A DNA stretch of 32,916 bases from Draconibacterium orientale (GTDB taxonomy: Bacteria > Bacteroidota > Bacteroidia > Bacteroidales > UBA12170): assembly GCA_020718205.1 (NCBI GenBank), contig DYSN01000035.1, positions 1 to 32,916 of the forward strand. Reading direction: 5' to 3'. Numbering within the stretch: the stretch's first letter is position 1; every line of letters begins with the position of its first letter. The position numbers and the translations under genes are program-made. Positions 1-7,808 of the stretch are shown one piece after another. A model generated the notes under the pieces. It did no database searches. It was not told the DNA's origin and saw only the letters and a list, made by a program, of their open reading frames with translations.

Positions 1-53
1 CAAGCATTTTTCGGGCTTCAAAATGGCTCAAAATGTCGTGTTTTTGGGTTTTA

Positions 54-184
54 GGGGGAAATATGTGAAAATTCTGTAACGGAATTGAATCCGGAATTTT
101 CACTGACACCCCTTGGGACTGGGGTAAATCAGTGAAAATTTGGCATCGCGATCATCACCGAAGCCGGGGAAAATCAGTAAAATT
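54..184. repeat. Cluster of a ~20-bp intergenic motif, three direct copies and one inverted
   Basis: A motif close to GGGGTAAATCAGTGAAAATT occurs at 121-140, at 54-73 (17 of 20 identical) and at 166-184 (one mismatch and one missing base). An inverted copy lies at 95-112. The inverted copy and the 121-140 copy form a near-perfect palindrome with an 8-base loop (113-120). A second hairpin is possible at 65-103, with a 10-bp outer stem, a 5-base bulge and a 4-bp inner stem. Both hairpins use bases 95-103, so they exclude each other. The cluster lies just past the end of lnt. No T-run follows either stem on the minus strand, so neither looks like a classic intrinsic terminator. No gene is supported in 1-220. 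Whether the motif recurs genome-wide cannot be judged here. Confidence 0.7.
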
Positions 185-220
185 CTTCATATAGAAATCC
201 CTACACTGTGTTCCGGTAAA

Positions 221-1747
221 TCATTCATTTTTCCTGCTAATTCCTCCCACCAAAACAAAAAGCAGCAATCCCCCGGCCAATCCCAAAATGCTCCATCGCA
301 GCACAGGTTCATGTTTTGTAAAAAAGGTTTTTTCGGGGTTGAGGCTTACTTCTGCGCTGAGAATACATGTTTCCTTGTATTCGGAAGCTTTCATTACCCG
401 CCCATAGCTGTCGATAAATCCACTAATTCCGGTATTGGCTGCCCTGGCTATGGAGCGGCGGTTTTCTATGGCTCTGAGCCTGCTCAGGGCGAAATGCTGC
501 CTGTGGCCGGGGGTGTCGTGCCACCAGTCGTCGTTGGTGATAACTAAGAGAAGCTCAGCGCCATTTTGGGTCATCTCTGCACCAAAATCCTGAAATACCG
601 ATTCAAAACAGATGAATACTCCAATCTTGTGCCCGTTCAAAGTTAAAACCCGCGCCACCGAATCGCGCTCATAACTAAATCCCAATCCCCCTTGTGCTTC
701 AATAAATCTCTCCAATTTCCCCGAGCATCGGCCAAAGGGCACCGATTCGGCAAAGGGAAGTAGTTTAATTTTGTTTCGGCAGGCAACAATTTTCCCGTTT
801 TCAATAACCAGGGCACTGTTGTAGTGATGTTGGTTGTGGTGGGTATAAAAACCTCCAACAATGGTGGTTTGCGTGGTTTGAGAATGGTGCATAACCAGTT
901 CAATGGATGCGGGAAATGGTAATTGTTCCGGGTCGAAACTTTCGGGAATGGCAGTTTCGGGTAAAATATAAATGTTGCTGGAATGGTCGTTCTGCATCTG
1001 TTGAACCAGCTTTTCACTCTGGGCTAAGGGCGATAATGCACCAAACTTTTCACGGTAAGTATCAATATTGGGTTGTACCACCGAAACGGAAATCATTTCG
1101 GTCGGTTGGGTTTCTGAGTTCAAGAGACTTTTAGAGAAAACAACGGGAATCAAAATCAACAAAGCAGCCATAACAAACCAAACCAACCCGCTGCGAAATT
1201 TCTTCAGGTACAGGCTTTTTATAAATCTGAAAGCCAGGCCATTCGCTGCAATCACCCAAAAAGTTCCTCCATAAACTCCGCTAAACTCATACCATTGAAT
1301 CCATTCCACCCGATTGGCAAAAACATTGCCCAAAGTCATCCACGGCCACATTAAATCCCAATACAGATGCATGATTTCGAAACTCAGCCAGTAAATGCTT
1401 AAAATGATTTCCGGCGGAAGCCATTTTATTTTCGATTTTGAAAATACACTCAGGCTAACAACCCCGGCCATTAAAAACGAATTGACCATCCAGGCTGTCA
1501 CGCTTCCCAAAACGGTGGAAAAAATCATCCAGTACGCGGCAATCAGATGCCAGAGCAGGAAAGTGGCAAAGGAAAACAGAAAAATACAGCGCAGATTTTC
1601 CCTGCATTTATCTGCCAAAAAAAACAGGGAAACCAAAGCTCCAAAAATTAGAAAAGCCCAGGGGGTTATCTCAATCCACGAAATGCCCAGCAGAATTCCG
1701 CCCGCAACAGCTGCTAAGCCGCTATATATCAGATTGTTTGAATTCAT
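221..1747 (-). CDS. lnt: Apolipoprotein N-acyltransferase
   Basis: The protein (508 aa) adds the third acyl chain to the N-terminal cysteine of lipoproteins at the inner membrane, the last step of lipoprotein maturation. The N-terminal ~200 residues are strongly hydrophobic with several membrane segments. The rest is a nitrilase-like domain. The expected triad is visible: Glu264 in ILPETAIP, Lys326 in RNKIKLLPF and Cys380 in VFICFES, with the accessory Glu334 in PFAESVPFG. The length is normal for the family. The ATG start overlaps the end of the upstream dihydrouridine synthase gene by 26 bp, so the two are probably translationally coupled. It is the last gene of a four-gene envelope-related operon. 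Lipoproteins are abundant in Bacteroidota, and two (7809 and 25787) are encoded in this window. Confidence 0.93.
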   Translation of the reverse strand: MNSNNLIYSGLAAVAGGILLGISWIEITPWAFLIFGALVSLFFLADKCRENLRCIFLFSFATFLLWHLIAAYWMIFSTVLGSVTAWMVNSFLMAGVVSLSVFSKSKIKWLPPEIILSIYWLSFEIMHLYWDLMWPWMTLGNVFANRVEWIQWYEFSGVYGGTFWVIAANGLAFRFIKSLYLKKFRSGLVWFVMAALLILIPVVFSKSLLNSETQPTEMISVSVVQPNIDTYREKFGALSPLAQSEKLVQQMQNDHSSNIYILPETAIPESFDPEQLPFPASIELVMHHSQTTQTTIVGGFYTHHNQHHYNSALVIENGKIVACRNKIKLLPFAESVPFGRCSGKLERFIEAQGGLGFSYERDSVARVLTLNGHKIGVFICFESVFQDFGAEMTQNGAELLLVITNDDWWHDTPGHRQHFALSRLRAIENRRSIARAANTGISGFIDSYGRVMKASEYKETCILSAEVSLNPEKTFFTKHEPVLRWSILGLAGGLLLFVLVGGISRKNE

Positions 1748-2687
1748 AATGATGGAATATGGATGCCGAATTATTGATATAGCTTGTTAGGTTTCTCGAT
1801 TTCTTAACCAATTTCAGTGCCTTATGATCCTGAATAAAACTCTGCGAAAAATACTCCCAGAAGCTAATCATTTTTCGAAATAAAGGATGATCCTGCATTC
1901 GTTCGCTGTAGTGGTTGAGAAGTAGTGAATGAAATTCCAGCCATTTTTTGCGTAAATCAGTTTCGCTCAAAAATTCCCCATGAATTTGAGCCGCAAGATG
2001 TGGGCTAACTATCAATCCGCGTCCCACCATAAACTCGTCAACTTTCTCATCGAACAATCCAATCAGTCCTTCCAACTGTCGAGCTGATTGAATATCACCA
2101 TTATAAACCAATTTGTGATGGGTTTGCCCGAGTAATGGAAGAATGAGTTCCGGCCTGGCATAGCCACTGTACATTTGTTTGGCTGTGCGGGCATGAATCA
2201 TGATTTTGGTTAAAGGATATTGATTAAAAATACCCATCAATGGGATGATTTCCTGATGGTTCTCAAGTCCTAACCGGCATTTAACCGAAAGTTTTATGGG
2301 GGATTCTGCTATTATTTTACATAAAATGTCATCAACCAACTGTGGTTTGTTCAACAGACCAGCACCCAGGTTTCTTAGTGTAACCATAGGGTAGGGGCAG
2401 CCCAGATTCCAGTTAGCTTCAGTAAAACCCAGCTCATGGTATCGCCTAAGTTCATCTAAAATGAGTAGTGCATGATTGCTGAGAATCTGGGGGATGTAAT
2501 GGATTTCCTTGTTCATAGGCGATGCAGCATCGAGCCATTGCGATTTTTTAATCTCCCCGTTTTCTTCCAGGCGGATATAGGGGCCGTAATATTCGTCGAT
2601 ACCGCCAAAAATCCGGGCATGTGCCATTCTAAATACGTCGTCGGTGATTCCCTGCATGGGGCTGCTGCTCAACCAAATTCTTGCCAT
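1722..2687 (-). CDS. tRNA-dihydrouridine synthase (Dus family)
   Basis: An FMN-dependent enzyme that reduces uridine to dihydrouridine in the D-loop region of tRNA. With the start used here it has 321 residues. It begins with the typical strand-and-loop SSSPMQGITDDVFR and carries the catalytic cysteine in NLGCPYP (Cys97). SVKCRLG, IHART and YNGDI follow as the flavin- and substrate-binding motifs of the TIM barrel, then VGRGLI. I prefer the ATG at 2687, five bases after the glycosyltransferase stop, because family members start almost directly at this strand. An in-frame ATG at 2720 would add 11 residues and overlap the previous gene. The Dus subtype cannot be assigned safely, although the PYPMVT loop resembles other Bacteroidota proteins. 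The 3' end overlaps lnt. Confidence 0.9.
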   Translation of the reverse strand: MARIWLSSSPMQGITDDVFRMAHARIFGGIDEYYGPYIRLEENGEIKKSQWLDAASPMNKEIHYIPQILSNHALLILDELRRYHELGFTEANWNLGCPYPMVTLRNLGAGLLNKPQLVDDILCKIIAESPIKLSVKCRLGLENHQEIIPLMGIFNQYPLTKIMIHARTAKQMYSGYARPELILPLLGQTHHKLVYNGDIQSARQLEGLIGLFDEKVDEFMVGRGLIVSPHLAAQIHGEFLSETDLRKKWLEFHSLLLNHYSERMQDHPLFRKMISFWEYFSQSFIQDHKALKLVKKSRNLTSYINNSASIFHHYEFKQSDI

Positions 2688-2692
2688 ATTTC

Positions 2693-3823
2693 TTATTTTT
2701 CGTAAAAACGTCCTTTCCATTCAAACCCCTTAAACTGCCCCCAAACGGCTGTATAGCTTATGAATAACGGATAAAACATGGCCAGTAAAACATAGTAACC
2801 CACCCATTTTTTTCTTTCTTCTGCCTCCGATGTTAAATACAGAAAAGCGAAATCAACTGTCAGTTTCGAGAGAAAAAGTATCAGGAACAATATTAATATT
2901 TTTAAGTGTAAAATAGAAAGGGGTAAAAGAATTAGCAGCATTAGATTTTCGAGAAGCACCAGAAGACTGGTTGCTATCAGAAATACATCTCTATAACCGC
3001 TCGATTTTGAAACCCATCGAATGCGTTGATTCGTATAACTTTTCCAGGTTTTTTCGGGGCTTGTGGTTACATAATGCTCGGGATTTTTAATAAAGCCTAT
3101 GGCTTGTGCTCCAAATTTTTGTTTAATCCACATGAGAAGGAAGGTATCGTCGCCACTGGAAAAATGATGGTTCAAAGTGCTATCTTCCAGATTATTGAGT
3201 AGGTTTTTCCTGAATGCCAGATTGGCTCCGTTGCACATAATGGGTTGTCGCAGTGAAATAGCGGAGGCTCCACTGCCCACTAAGCTCGTGAGCTCGAGCC
3301 ACTGAAATTTGCCCAAAAACCCTTTGGTTTCTGAAAATCTTACCCCGCCGGTACACATTTTAAGTTTTGAATTTCTGAAAGATTCGTTAAACAATTTGAG
3401 CCAGTTTGGGGGTATAATACAGTCGGCATCGGTGGTGACAATCAGATTGTTATTCGCTAATTGGTAACCAAGTTCCAGGGCTTTCTTTTTTCCCCTGTTT
3501 TGTTTTTCCTGGGGTTTAAAGACTAAAGAAAAGGGCAGACCCGATTTTAACTTCTCAACGATTTGAATGGTATTGTCCGTGCTGTGATCGTCGATAATAA
3601 TCACTTCGAAAAGCTCTGCGGGATACTTGAGTTGCGACAGCGATTTTAATAATCCGGGCAGGTTTTGTGCTTCGTTTCTCACGGCAACCACCAGCGAGAA
3701 ACTATCCGGATCGCCAGAGTTTATTTTCAGACTCTTCAGTCTTCGCCATCCGGCTGAAAATAACAGAATCCAGATGGTATAAATTAGGCCAATTCCCAGG
3801 GCTATCGTTAAAAATCCTCCCAT
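2693..3823 (-). CDS. Membrane-bound family 2 glycosyltransferase
   Basis: A GT-A fold glycosyltransferase of 376 aa, likely acting at the cytoplasmic face of the inner membrane on a lipid or polysaccharide acceptor. It has an N-terminal membrane anchor (residues about 5-22). The catalytic domain shows IIDDHSTDNT, TTDADC (the DXD-type metal site), SSGDDTFL and the Q-x-x-R-W signature (NQRIRWV). About three hydrophobic segments close the C-terminus. This arrangement is typical of processive or semi-processive GT2 enzymes. The sugar and acceptor cannot be read from the sequence. It starts with ATG two bases after the stop of the upstream UPF0104-type membrane gene, and such pairs often act together in glycolipid or polymer synthesis. 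That pairing is an inference from context. Confidence 0.88.
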   Translation of the reverse strand: MGGFLTIALGIGLIYTIWILLFSAGWRRLKSLKINSGDPDSFSLVVAVRNEAQNLPGLLKSLSQLKYPAELFEVIIIDDHSTDNTIQIVEKLKSGLPFSLVFKPQEKQNRGKKKALELGYQLANNNLIVTTDADCIIPPNWLKLFNESFRNSKLKMCTGGVRFSETKGFLGKFQWLELTSLVGSGASAISLRQPIMCNGANLAFRKNLLNNLEDSTLNHHFSSGDDTFLLMWIKQKFGAQAIGFIKNPEHYVTTSPEKTWKSYTNQRIRWVSKSSGYRDVFLIATSLLVLLENLMLLILLPLSILHLKILILFLILFLSKLTVDFAFLYLTSEAEERKKWVGYYVLLAMFYPLFISYTAVWGQFKGFEWKGRFYEK

Positions 3824-3825
3824 AA

Positions 3826-4863
3826 TTATTTTTCATCAGAATTTTCGTCCGCAGATACTAAATCGGTCTTTCGGAAAAAGCGAAGATTAAAAATAAATAA
3901 CCCGCCAATAAAAGCCGCCAAAGCAATATTGATGAGCCAAAGAACCGATGTGGCATTGATAAGTGAAATTTCAGCCATTTGGGTTTGAAGGGGTTCCAGT
4001 AGTTTGAAAACCATGATGGTAATTACGGCTCTCACACCTAGTTCGGCCACTGCAATCGTCGGAATCACTGTGATGCCAAAAAAGATAAGGAAAATCATTA
4101 TAAAACCTTGAACTACTGGTAAATCAATCTGAAAAGCCTGAAAAAGAAGAAAGAACTGAAGAGAATATATAATATATCGGATCAAACTATAAAGGAATAC
4201 GATAACTATTTGACGTTGAGTAAACTCCGATAAAAAATTAACATGCTTGATGAGTGGATATTTTTCCAGTCCAAAGCGCAGGTTAAAGGTCTTTTCTAAA
4301 TGTGGAAAGGTAATAAACAGAGTAAAAAGTCCCGAAGCTAGTATCACTATAATAATTCTTAAAATAAGAGTCAGCCAGAGAGATGGATTAAGATATTGTG
4401 TGAGTATTTCGGGTAAAAAGTAAAAAACTGCGAATAAGCCAAGCAACACCGTCACTAAAAGTTGCCCCAGATTTCCTATCACAGTGGCCACTACGCCATC
4501 GAGTCGGTCTCCTTTTTTTAGAATAAAAACCCGTCCCATATAATCGCCTACGCGGTTGGGGGTGAAAATGCTGATGGCGGTTCCTGCAAAAACTGCCTTT
4601 AAGGCATCGAGCCGACTCACCTTTTCGATTCGTTGAATGAGAAAACGCCATTTCAGGCTTTCAGTAAACCAGTTGACGGGCATGAGTAAAACGGCCATAA
4701 TCAGTAGGTTCCAGTCGAAATGATTCAGATCGAAGAACTTATCGTTGGTTAGTTGGTTCAAATGCTTACTCAGCTCGAAAAAGAGAAAAGAGTAAACCAC
4801 AAGAACCAGCATAATCTTAAAAAGAAGATTGAACCTTTTTCTTATTTTTGCTGAAACCTTCAC
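3826..4863 (-). CDS. Lysylphosphatidylglycerol synthase TM-region / UPF0104 family membrane protein
   Basis: An integral membrane protein of 345 aa with about eight hydrophobic segments. The family signature TPNRVGDYMGR follows the second conserved block (about residues 95-110), matching the flippase-like membrane region of MprF/AglD-type proteins. The soluble aminoacyl-transferase domain of true MprF is absent. It is therefore more likely a lipid flippase or accessory to the adjacent glycosyltransferase than a lysyl-PG synthase. The start codon is GTG and no in-frame ATG lies close by. That places the start only 15 bases from the divergent ruvC start. A TATATTTG -7 match lies inside ruvC at 4926-4919. 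It is the first gene of the operon running through lnt. Confidence 0.82.
   Translation of the reverse strand: MKVSAKIRKRFNLLFKIMLVLVVYSFLFFELSKHLNQLTNDKFFDLNHFDWNLLIMAVLLMPVNWFTESLKWRFLIQRIEKVSRLDALKAVFAGTAISIFTPNRVGDYMGRVFILKKGDRLDGVVATVIGNLGQLLVTVLLGLFAVFYFLPEILTQYLNPSLWLTLILRIIIVILASGLFTLFITFPHLEKTFNLRFGLEKYPLIKHVNFLSEFTQRQIVIVFLYSLIRYIIYSLQFFLLFQAFQIDLPVVQGFIMIFLIFFGITVIPTIAVAELGVRAVITIMVFKLLEPLQTQMAEISLINATSVLWLINIALAAFIGGLFIFNLRFFRKTDLVSADENSDEK
4843..4850 (+). promoter_or_regulatory. Candidate ruvC -7 element (TATTTTTG)
   Basis: TATTTTTG fits the Bacteroidota -7 consensus TAnnTTTG and lies about 28 bases before the TTG start of ruvC, inside the 5' end of the divergent membrane-protein gene. 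A well-spaced TTG (-33) is not evident: the nearest, at 4829-4831, is too close. The call therefore rests on the -7 element and position alone. Confidence 0.4.
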
Positions 4864-4878
4864 TTATAGAAATTCATT

Positions 4879-5433
4879 TTGAAGCAGGACCGAATAATTT
4901 TAGGTATCGACCCGGGTACAAATATAATGGGATATGGATTAATACACCAGCAGGGCAGCAAAATAACCCTCATAACTTTGGGTGTTCTAAAACTGGCTGG
5001 CTACAACAATCATCCCATGAAGCTCAAGCGGATTTTTGAGCGGGTATTGGCACTTATTGACGAGTACAAGCCCGATGAGATGGCTCTTGAAGCGCCTTTT
5101 ATGGGGAAAAATCCCCAAAGTATGCTCAAGTTGGGACGAGCCCAGGGAGTGGCCATGGCAGCGGGATTGTATCGCGAAATCCCCATTTTCGAATATGCCC
5201 CCCGAAAAATAAAGCAAAGCATCACAGGTGTGGGAACCGCATCGAAAGAGCAGGTGGCGGCCATGCTCACTCAGCTTCTTAAGCTTCAGGAGAAGCCCGA
5301 TTATTTAGATGCTACGGATGGATTGGCAGCGGCAGTTTGTCATTTTTTTCAAAATACACACAGCGTCGCAGGGGACTCGTATACAGGTTGGAGCAGTTTT
5401 GTGAAAAAAAATCCAGGGAGAATAAAAAGCTAA
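4879..5433 (+). CDS. ruvC: Crossover junction endodeoxyribonuclease RuvC
   Basis: Holliday-junction resolvase of 184 aa that cuts the junction moved by RuvAB. All four metal-binding acidic residues of the RNase H-like fold are present: Asp11 in GIDPGT, Glu71 in LEAPF, and Asp144 and Asp147 in DATDGLAAAVCH. The start is TTG (TTG AAG CAG GAC). The motif GIDPGT must sit near the N-terminus and the next in-frame ATG (residue 17) lies after it, so TTG is well supported. The tail after CHFF is about 25 residues long and ends in basic residues. The stop lies one base from the stop of the convergent outer-membrane protein gene. Neighbouring ruvA and ruvB are absent, which is common in this phylum. 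Confidence 0.93.
   Translation: MKQDRIILGIDPGTNIMGYGLIHQQGSKITLITLGVLKLAGYNNHPMKLKRIFERVLALIDEYKPDEMALEAPFMGKNPQSMLKLGRAQGVAMAAGLYREIPIFEYAPRKIKQSITGVGTASKEQVAAMLTQLLKLQEKPDYLDATDGLAAAVCHFFQNTHSVAGDSYTGWSSFVKKNPGRIKS
4919..4926 (-). promoter_or_regulatory. Candidate -7 element for the minus-strand envelope operon (TATATTTG)
   Basis: Read on the minus strand, TATATTTG matches TAnnTTTG about 56 bases before the GTG start at 4863. It lies within the first codons of ruvC. No clear TTG -33 element is seen at the usual spacing. Confidence 0.33.
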
Positions 5434-5434
5434 A

Positions 5435-6211
5435 CTATCGAACGAATTTCAGACCTCTTTTAGATCTCGACCTATGATATTTACCATAAGTTTCCTTAAT
5501 GTTGAAGGTGTATATTAATCCAAGACTAATGTTGGCATATGAATCGCGGTTGTCGTTAAAGAGCTCTTCGGAGCTGGTGTATTTGCCGTCGAGTTTATCG
5601 GTATGAACATAGAAATAGTTTAATTCGAACATCAAAGCAAAATTGGCATCGAGATTATAGGCGCCGCCAATCCCCATAGGAATAATCCACTCGGTCACTC
5701 TTTTGTTGAAATCGGTTTTGCTACCCTGCATTCTCAAAGTATCGCCGGTTCTGGTGTCTATGAGCCTCGAATTGAAATCAATGAGACCGTAACCAAGTTT
5801 GGCGTATGCAAAAAACGGGCTTTGTTCGTCGGCGGGATAAATAAGTTGGGTGAGATTAATTCGACCAATAAGAGTGTATTGCAAAAAATTATTTTGAGAT
5901 TCCAAATCGCCTCTGATGGATTTCATGGCACCCATGGAGAAATTGAATTCTGCGCCGCCCCATGGAGTAACCCATTTTCCCAATCCAGCGGTGAATCCAA
6001 ATTTTGTTTCGTAAGCGATTTTGTTAAAAGGATCGTGATCATAAGTGCTCACATCGCCGAACATAGCATTCATGTTTAATGTTGCTTTCACATACCAATG
6101 TCGCCAAATATCACCACTTTTATGGCTTTCAAATTTACGTTGAGAATAGGCTGCAGAACTTAAAAGCACTGCCATCACTACAAAAACGATTTGTGAAATT
6201 CTTGCGTTCAC
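5435..6211 (-). CDS. Small outer-membrane beta-barrel protein
   Basis: A 258-aa protein with a clear signal peptide (cleavage probably near residue 24, after AAYSQ). The mature part is rich in alternating aromatic/polar strands, for example GKWVTPWGGAEFNFSMGAMK and FALMFELNYFYVHTDK, typical of an eight- to ten-stranded OmpW/OmpA-like barrel. I cannot assign a specific function or family name. The start codon appears to be GTG (6211): upstream in-frame codons offer no ATG, and the signal peptide begins at this residue. It is transcribed apart from tatC by its own well-matched promoter (6286-6258). Its stop is one base from that of convergent ruvC, so the transcripts must overlap or end within each other. 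Confidence 0.78.
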   Translation of the reverse strand: MNARISQIVFVVMAVLLSSAAYSQRKFESHKSGDIWRHWYVKATLNMNAMFGDVSTYDHDPFNKIAYETKFGFTAGLGKWVTPWGGAEFNFSMGAMKSIRGDLESQNNFLQYTLIGRINLTQLIYPADEQSPFFAYAKLGYGLIDFNSRLIDTRTGDTLRMQGSKTDFNKRVTEWIIPMGIGGAYNLDANFALMFELNYFYVHTDKLDGKYTSSEELFNDNRDSYANISLGLIYTFNIKETYGKYHRSRSKRGLKFVR

Positions 6212-6257
6212 GTGATTATGTTTTATTTGATGTGATTAAAAAAATTCACTTCACAAG

Positions 6258-6286
6258 CAAAGATAAACCTTTTTTTAATTAAACAA
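6258..6286 (-). promoter_or_regulatory. Promoter of the outer-membrane barrel gene
   Basis: On the minus strand TTG (6286-6284) is followed after 18 bases by TATCTTTG (6265-6258), an exact match to the Bacteroidota -33 TTG / -7 TAnnTTTG pattern. The -7 box ends 46 bases before the GTG start. It separates this gene from tatC upstream. Confidence 0.62.
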
Positions 6287-6317
6287 TCAGGAAAAAAAAT
6301 TATTGATAGTCCTTTAA

Positions 6318-7196
6318 TTAGCTCATAATCGAATCGGTTTCCGCAGCTTTTTTCTTAAGTGCTTTTTGAGCCATCCAGATACTCGACTCGTAGAGCAGCA
6401 TGAGCGGAACAGCCACCAGAATCTGGCTAAATACATCGGGGGGCGTAACAATGGCAGCAAGAATCACCACGATGACTAAGGTATATTTTCGGTTTTTTTT
6501 CAAAAAATCGATGCTTACCAATCCGGCTTTGGCTAAATAAAAAATAACAATGGGCATTTCGAAAACCAATCCAACAGAAAAAGTAACCGAAACTACGGTG
6601 CTGATATAACTGCTCAGCGAAATTTGATTTGCCACACTTTCACTCACCTGATAAGTACCGAAAAAATTCAGTGCCAATGGAACAATCAGGTAATAACTAA
6701 ACAAAATGCCGCCAATAAATAAACTACTGCTAACCAGTACAGTTATCCCGGTATTGCGTCGTTCGTGTTCGTATAGTGCTGGTTCCACAAATTTCCAGAA
6801 TTGATAGATGATGTAGGGAGCCGATAAAATGAGTCCAAACATAAATGAGATATACATATGCGTCATAAACTGACCCGCCATACTAATATTTATCAGCTGC
6901 AGGGAGAATTCCGGAACACAAAAAAACTCGATGTTTAAAATTTTCCCAAATTCGCAAAACCAGATATTGGTGATGAATTGGGCACTTTTGGGGGCAAGAA
7001 TGATATCGTTAAAAATGATGTCTTTGTAGATGAAAGCAATAATAGCAAACAGCAGTATTGCAGTGAGCGATTTCATAATATGGCTACGGAGTTCTCTTAA
7101 ATGATCCCAAAACGACATCTCCTTATGATCCTTTTTTGGCAATTGCGGATCGTTTTGACGGCCTCTGGATTTTTTCGATGAAATGGTTTCGCTCAT
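6318..7196 (-). CDS. tatC: Sec-independent protein translocase TatC
   Basis: Core membrane subunit of the twin-arginine translocon, which recognises RR signal peptides of folded proteins. It has an N-terminal charged stretch, then MSFWDHLRELRSHI, the cytoplasmic N-terminal motif of TatC. Six hydrophobic segments follow, with FEMPIVIFYL in the fifth region and VVILAAIVTPPDVFSQ near the end, both family hallmarks. I use the ATG at 7196 (292 aa). A TTG five codons earlier (7211) would overlap a TATATTTG box at 7216-7209 that may be its own -7 element. No tatA/tatB homologue is adjacent. The gene follows the YbaK-like gene after 57 bases, so co-transcription is also possible. Confidence 0.93.
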   Translation of the reverse strand: MSETISSKKSRGRQNDPQLPKKDHKEMSFWDHLRELRSHIMKSLTAILLFAIIAFIYKDIIFNDIILAPKSAQFITNIWFCEFGKILNIEFFCVPEFSLQLINISMAGQFMTHMYISFMFGLILSAPYIIYQFWKFVEPALYEHERRNTGITVLVSSSLFIGGILFSYYLIVPLALNFFGTYQVSESVANQISLSSYISTVVSVTFSVGLVFEMPIVIFYLAKAGLVSIDFLKKNRKYTLVIVVILAAIVTPPDVFSQILVAVPLMLLYESSIWMAQKALKKKAAETDSIMS

Positions 7197-7253
7197 ATCA
7201 ATTTTTTGCAAATATAGTTGAATTTTGGCGCTTGCATAAGGAGTGGTTCACAA

Positions 7254-7751
7254 TCAATACAACTCAATAAACTCAAATCTATGGCCCGAATGATTTAGAA
7301 ATTTCATGAATCCATCCTGCGAAATCATGAGCGAAGCGGTATTGTCGTTTGGGTGAAAACTCAGATATTCGCTTTGTCTCAAATTTTGATCGAGAAAAAC
7401 AATCACATATTTTTCGGCATCATTTATCAGTCCAAAAAGGCTCACCGACCCAGGTGTCACTCCCAGAAATCGGGCCATTCTTTCGGGCGAGGCAAAGCTC
7501 AGCTTCCCCTGTTTAAGCCGCAACTCCAGATCTTTAACAGCCAATTGCTTGTCGAAGCGAAAAATTACCAAATAATGCTGATTGCCTTTATGATTTCTGA
7601 AGAAAAGATTTTTGCAATGGGTAGAATCCATTTCACTCCAGTATTTTAAAGCTTCTTCTATGGTGGGAGTGGGGGGATGTTCCACCATTTTATATCCGAT
7701 GTCCAAATGGCGCAGATGGTCTAAAACCTTTTCGCGGTTATTGATTTTCAT
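7254..7751 (-). CDS. YbaK/ProX-type aminoacyl-tRNA deacylase domain protein
   Basis: A 165-aa single-domain protein of the YbaK/ProRS-INS superfamily, closest in motifs to free-standing PrdX/ProXp proteins that hydrolyse mischarged Ala-tRNA(Pro). Visible family features are the CKNLFFRNHKG block with the conserved lysine (Lys47), the LVIF strand, LSFASPERM and GVTPGSVSLFGLIND. The exact tRNA substrate is inferred. The ATG start lies 14 bases past the A-rich edge of the terminator at 7766-7789, which leaves little room for a promoter. Expression may depend on read-through from the mre operon or on an unrecognised promoter. tatC follows downstream on the same strand. Confidence 0.82.
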   Translation of the reverse strand: MKINNREKVLDHLRHLDIGYKMVEHPPTPTIEEALKYWSEMDSTHCKNLFFRNHKGNQHYLVIFRFDKQLAVKDLELRLKQGKLSFASPERMARFLGVTPGSVSLFGLINDAEKYVIVFLDQNLRQSEYLSFHPNDNTASLMISQDGFMKFLNHSGHRFEFIELY

Positions 7752-7765
7752 AGGTTTAAAAAAAA

Positions 7766-7789
7766 AGCCCGAATTGTTGTATCCGGGCT
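7766..7789 (-). terminator. Intrinsic terminator after the TlpA-like lipoprotein gene
   Basis: AGCCCG and CGGGCT pair around a 12-base loop. On the minus strand the stem is followed by a run of nine Ts. It lies 20 bases past the stop of the lipoprotein gene and should end the purH-mre transcript. Confidence 0.8.
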
Positions 7790-7808
7790 ATAGGTTTAAT
7801 TGACAGAT

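Noticed and set aside
95-140. Left-edge palindrome as the intrinsic terminator of lnt
   Set aside because: No T-run follows the stem on the minus strand, and the motif is repeated in several copies, unlike a simple terminator.
140-547. 135-codon open frame starting in the left repeat region and running antisense to lnt
   Set aside because: Most of it is opposite lnt and its product has no motif. The start lies inside the repeat.
3826-4863. UPF0104 protein as a full MprF lysyl-PG synthase
   Set aside because: Only the membrane region is present (345 aa). The C-terminal aminoacyl-transferase domain is missing.
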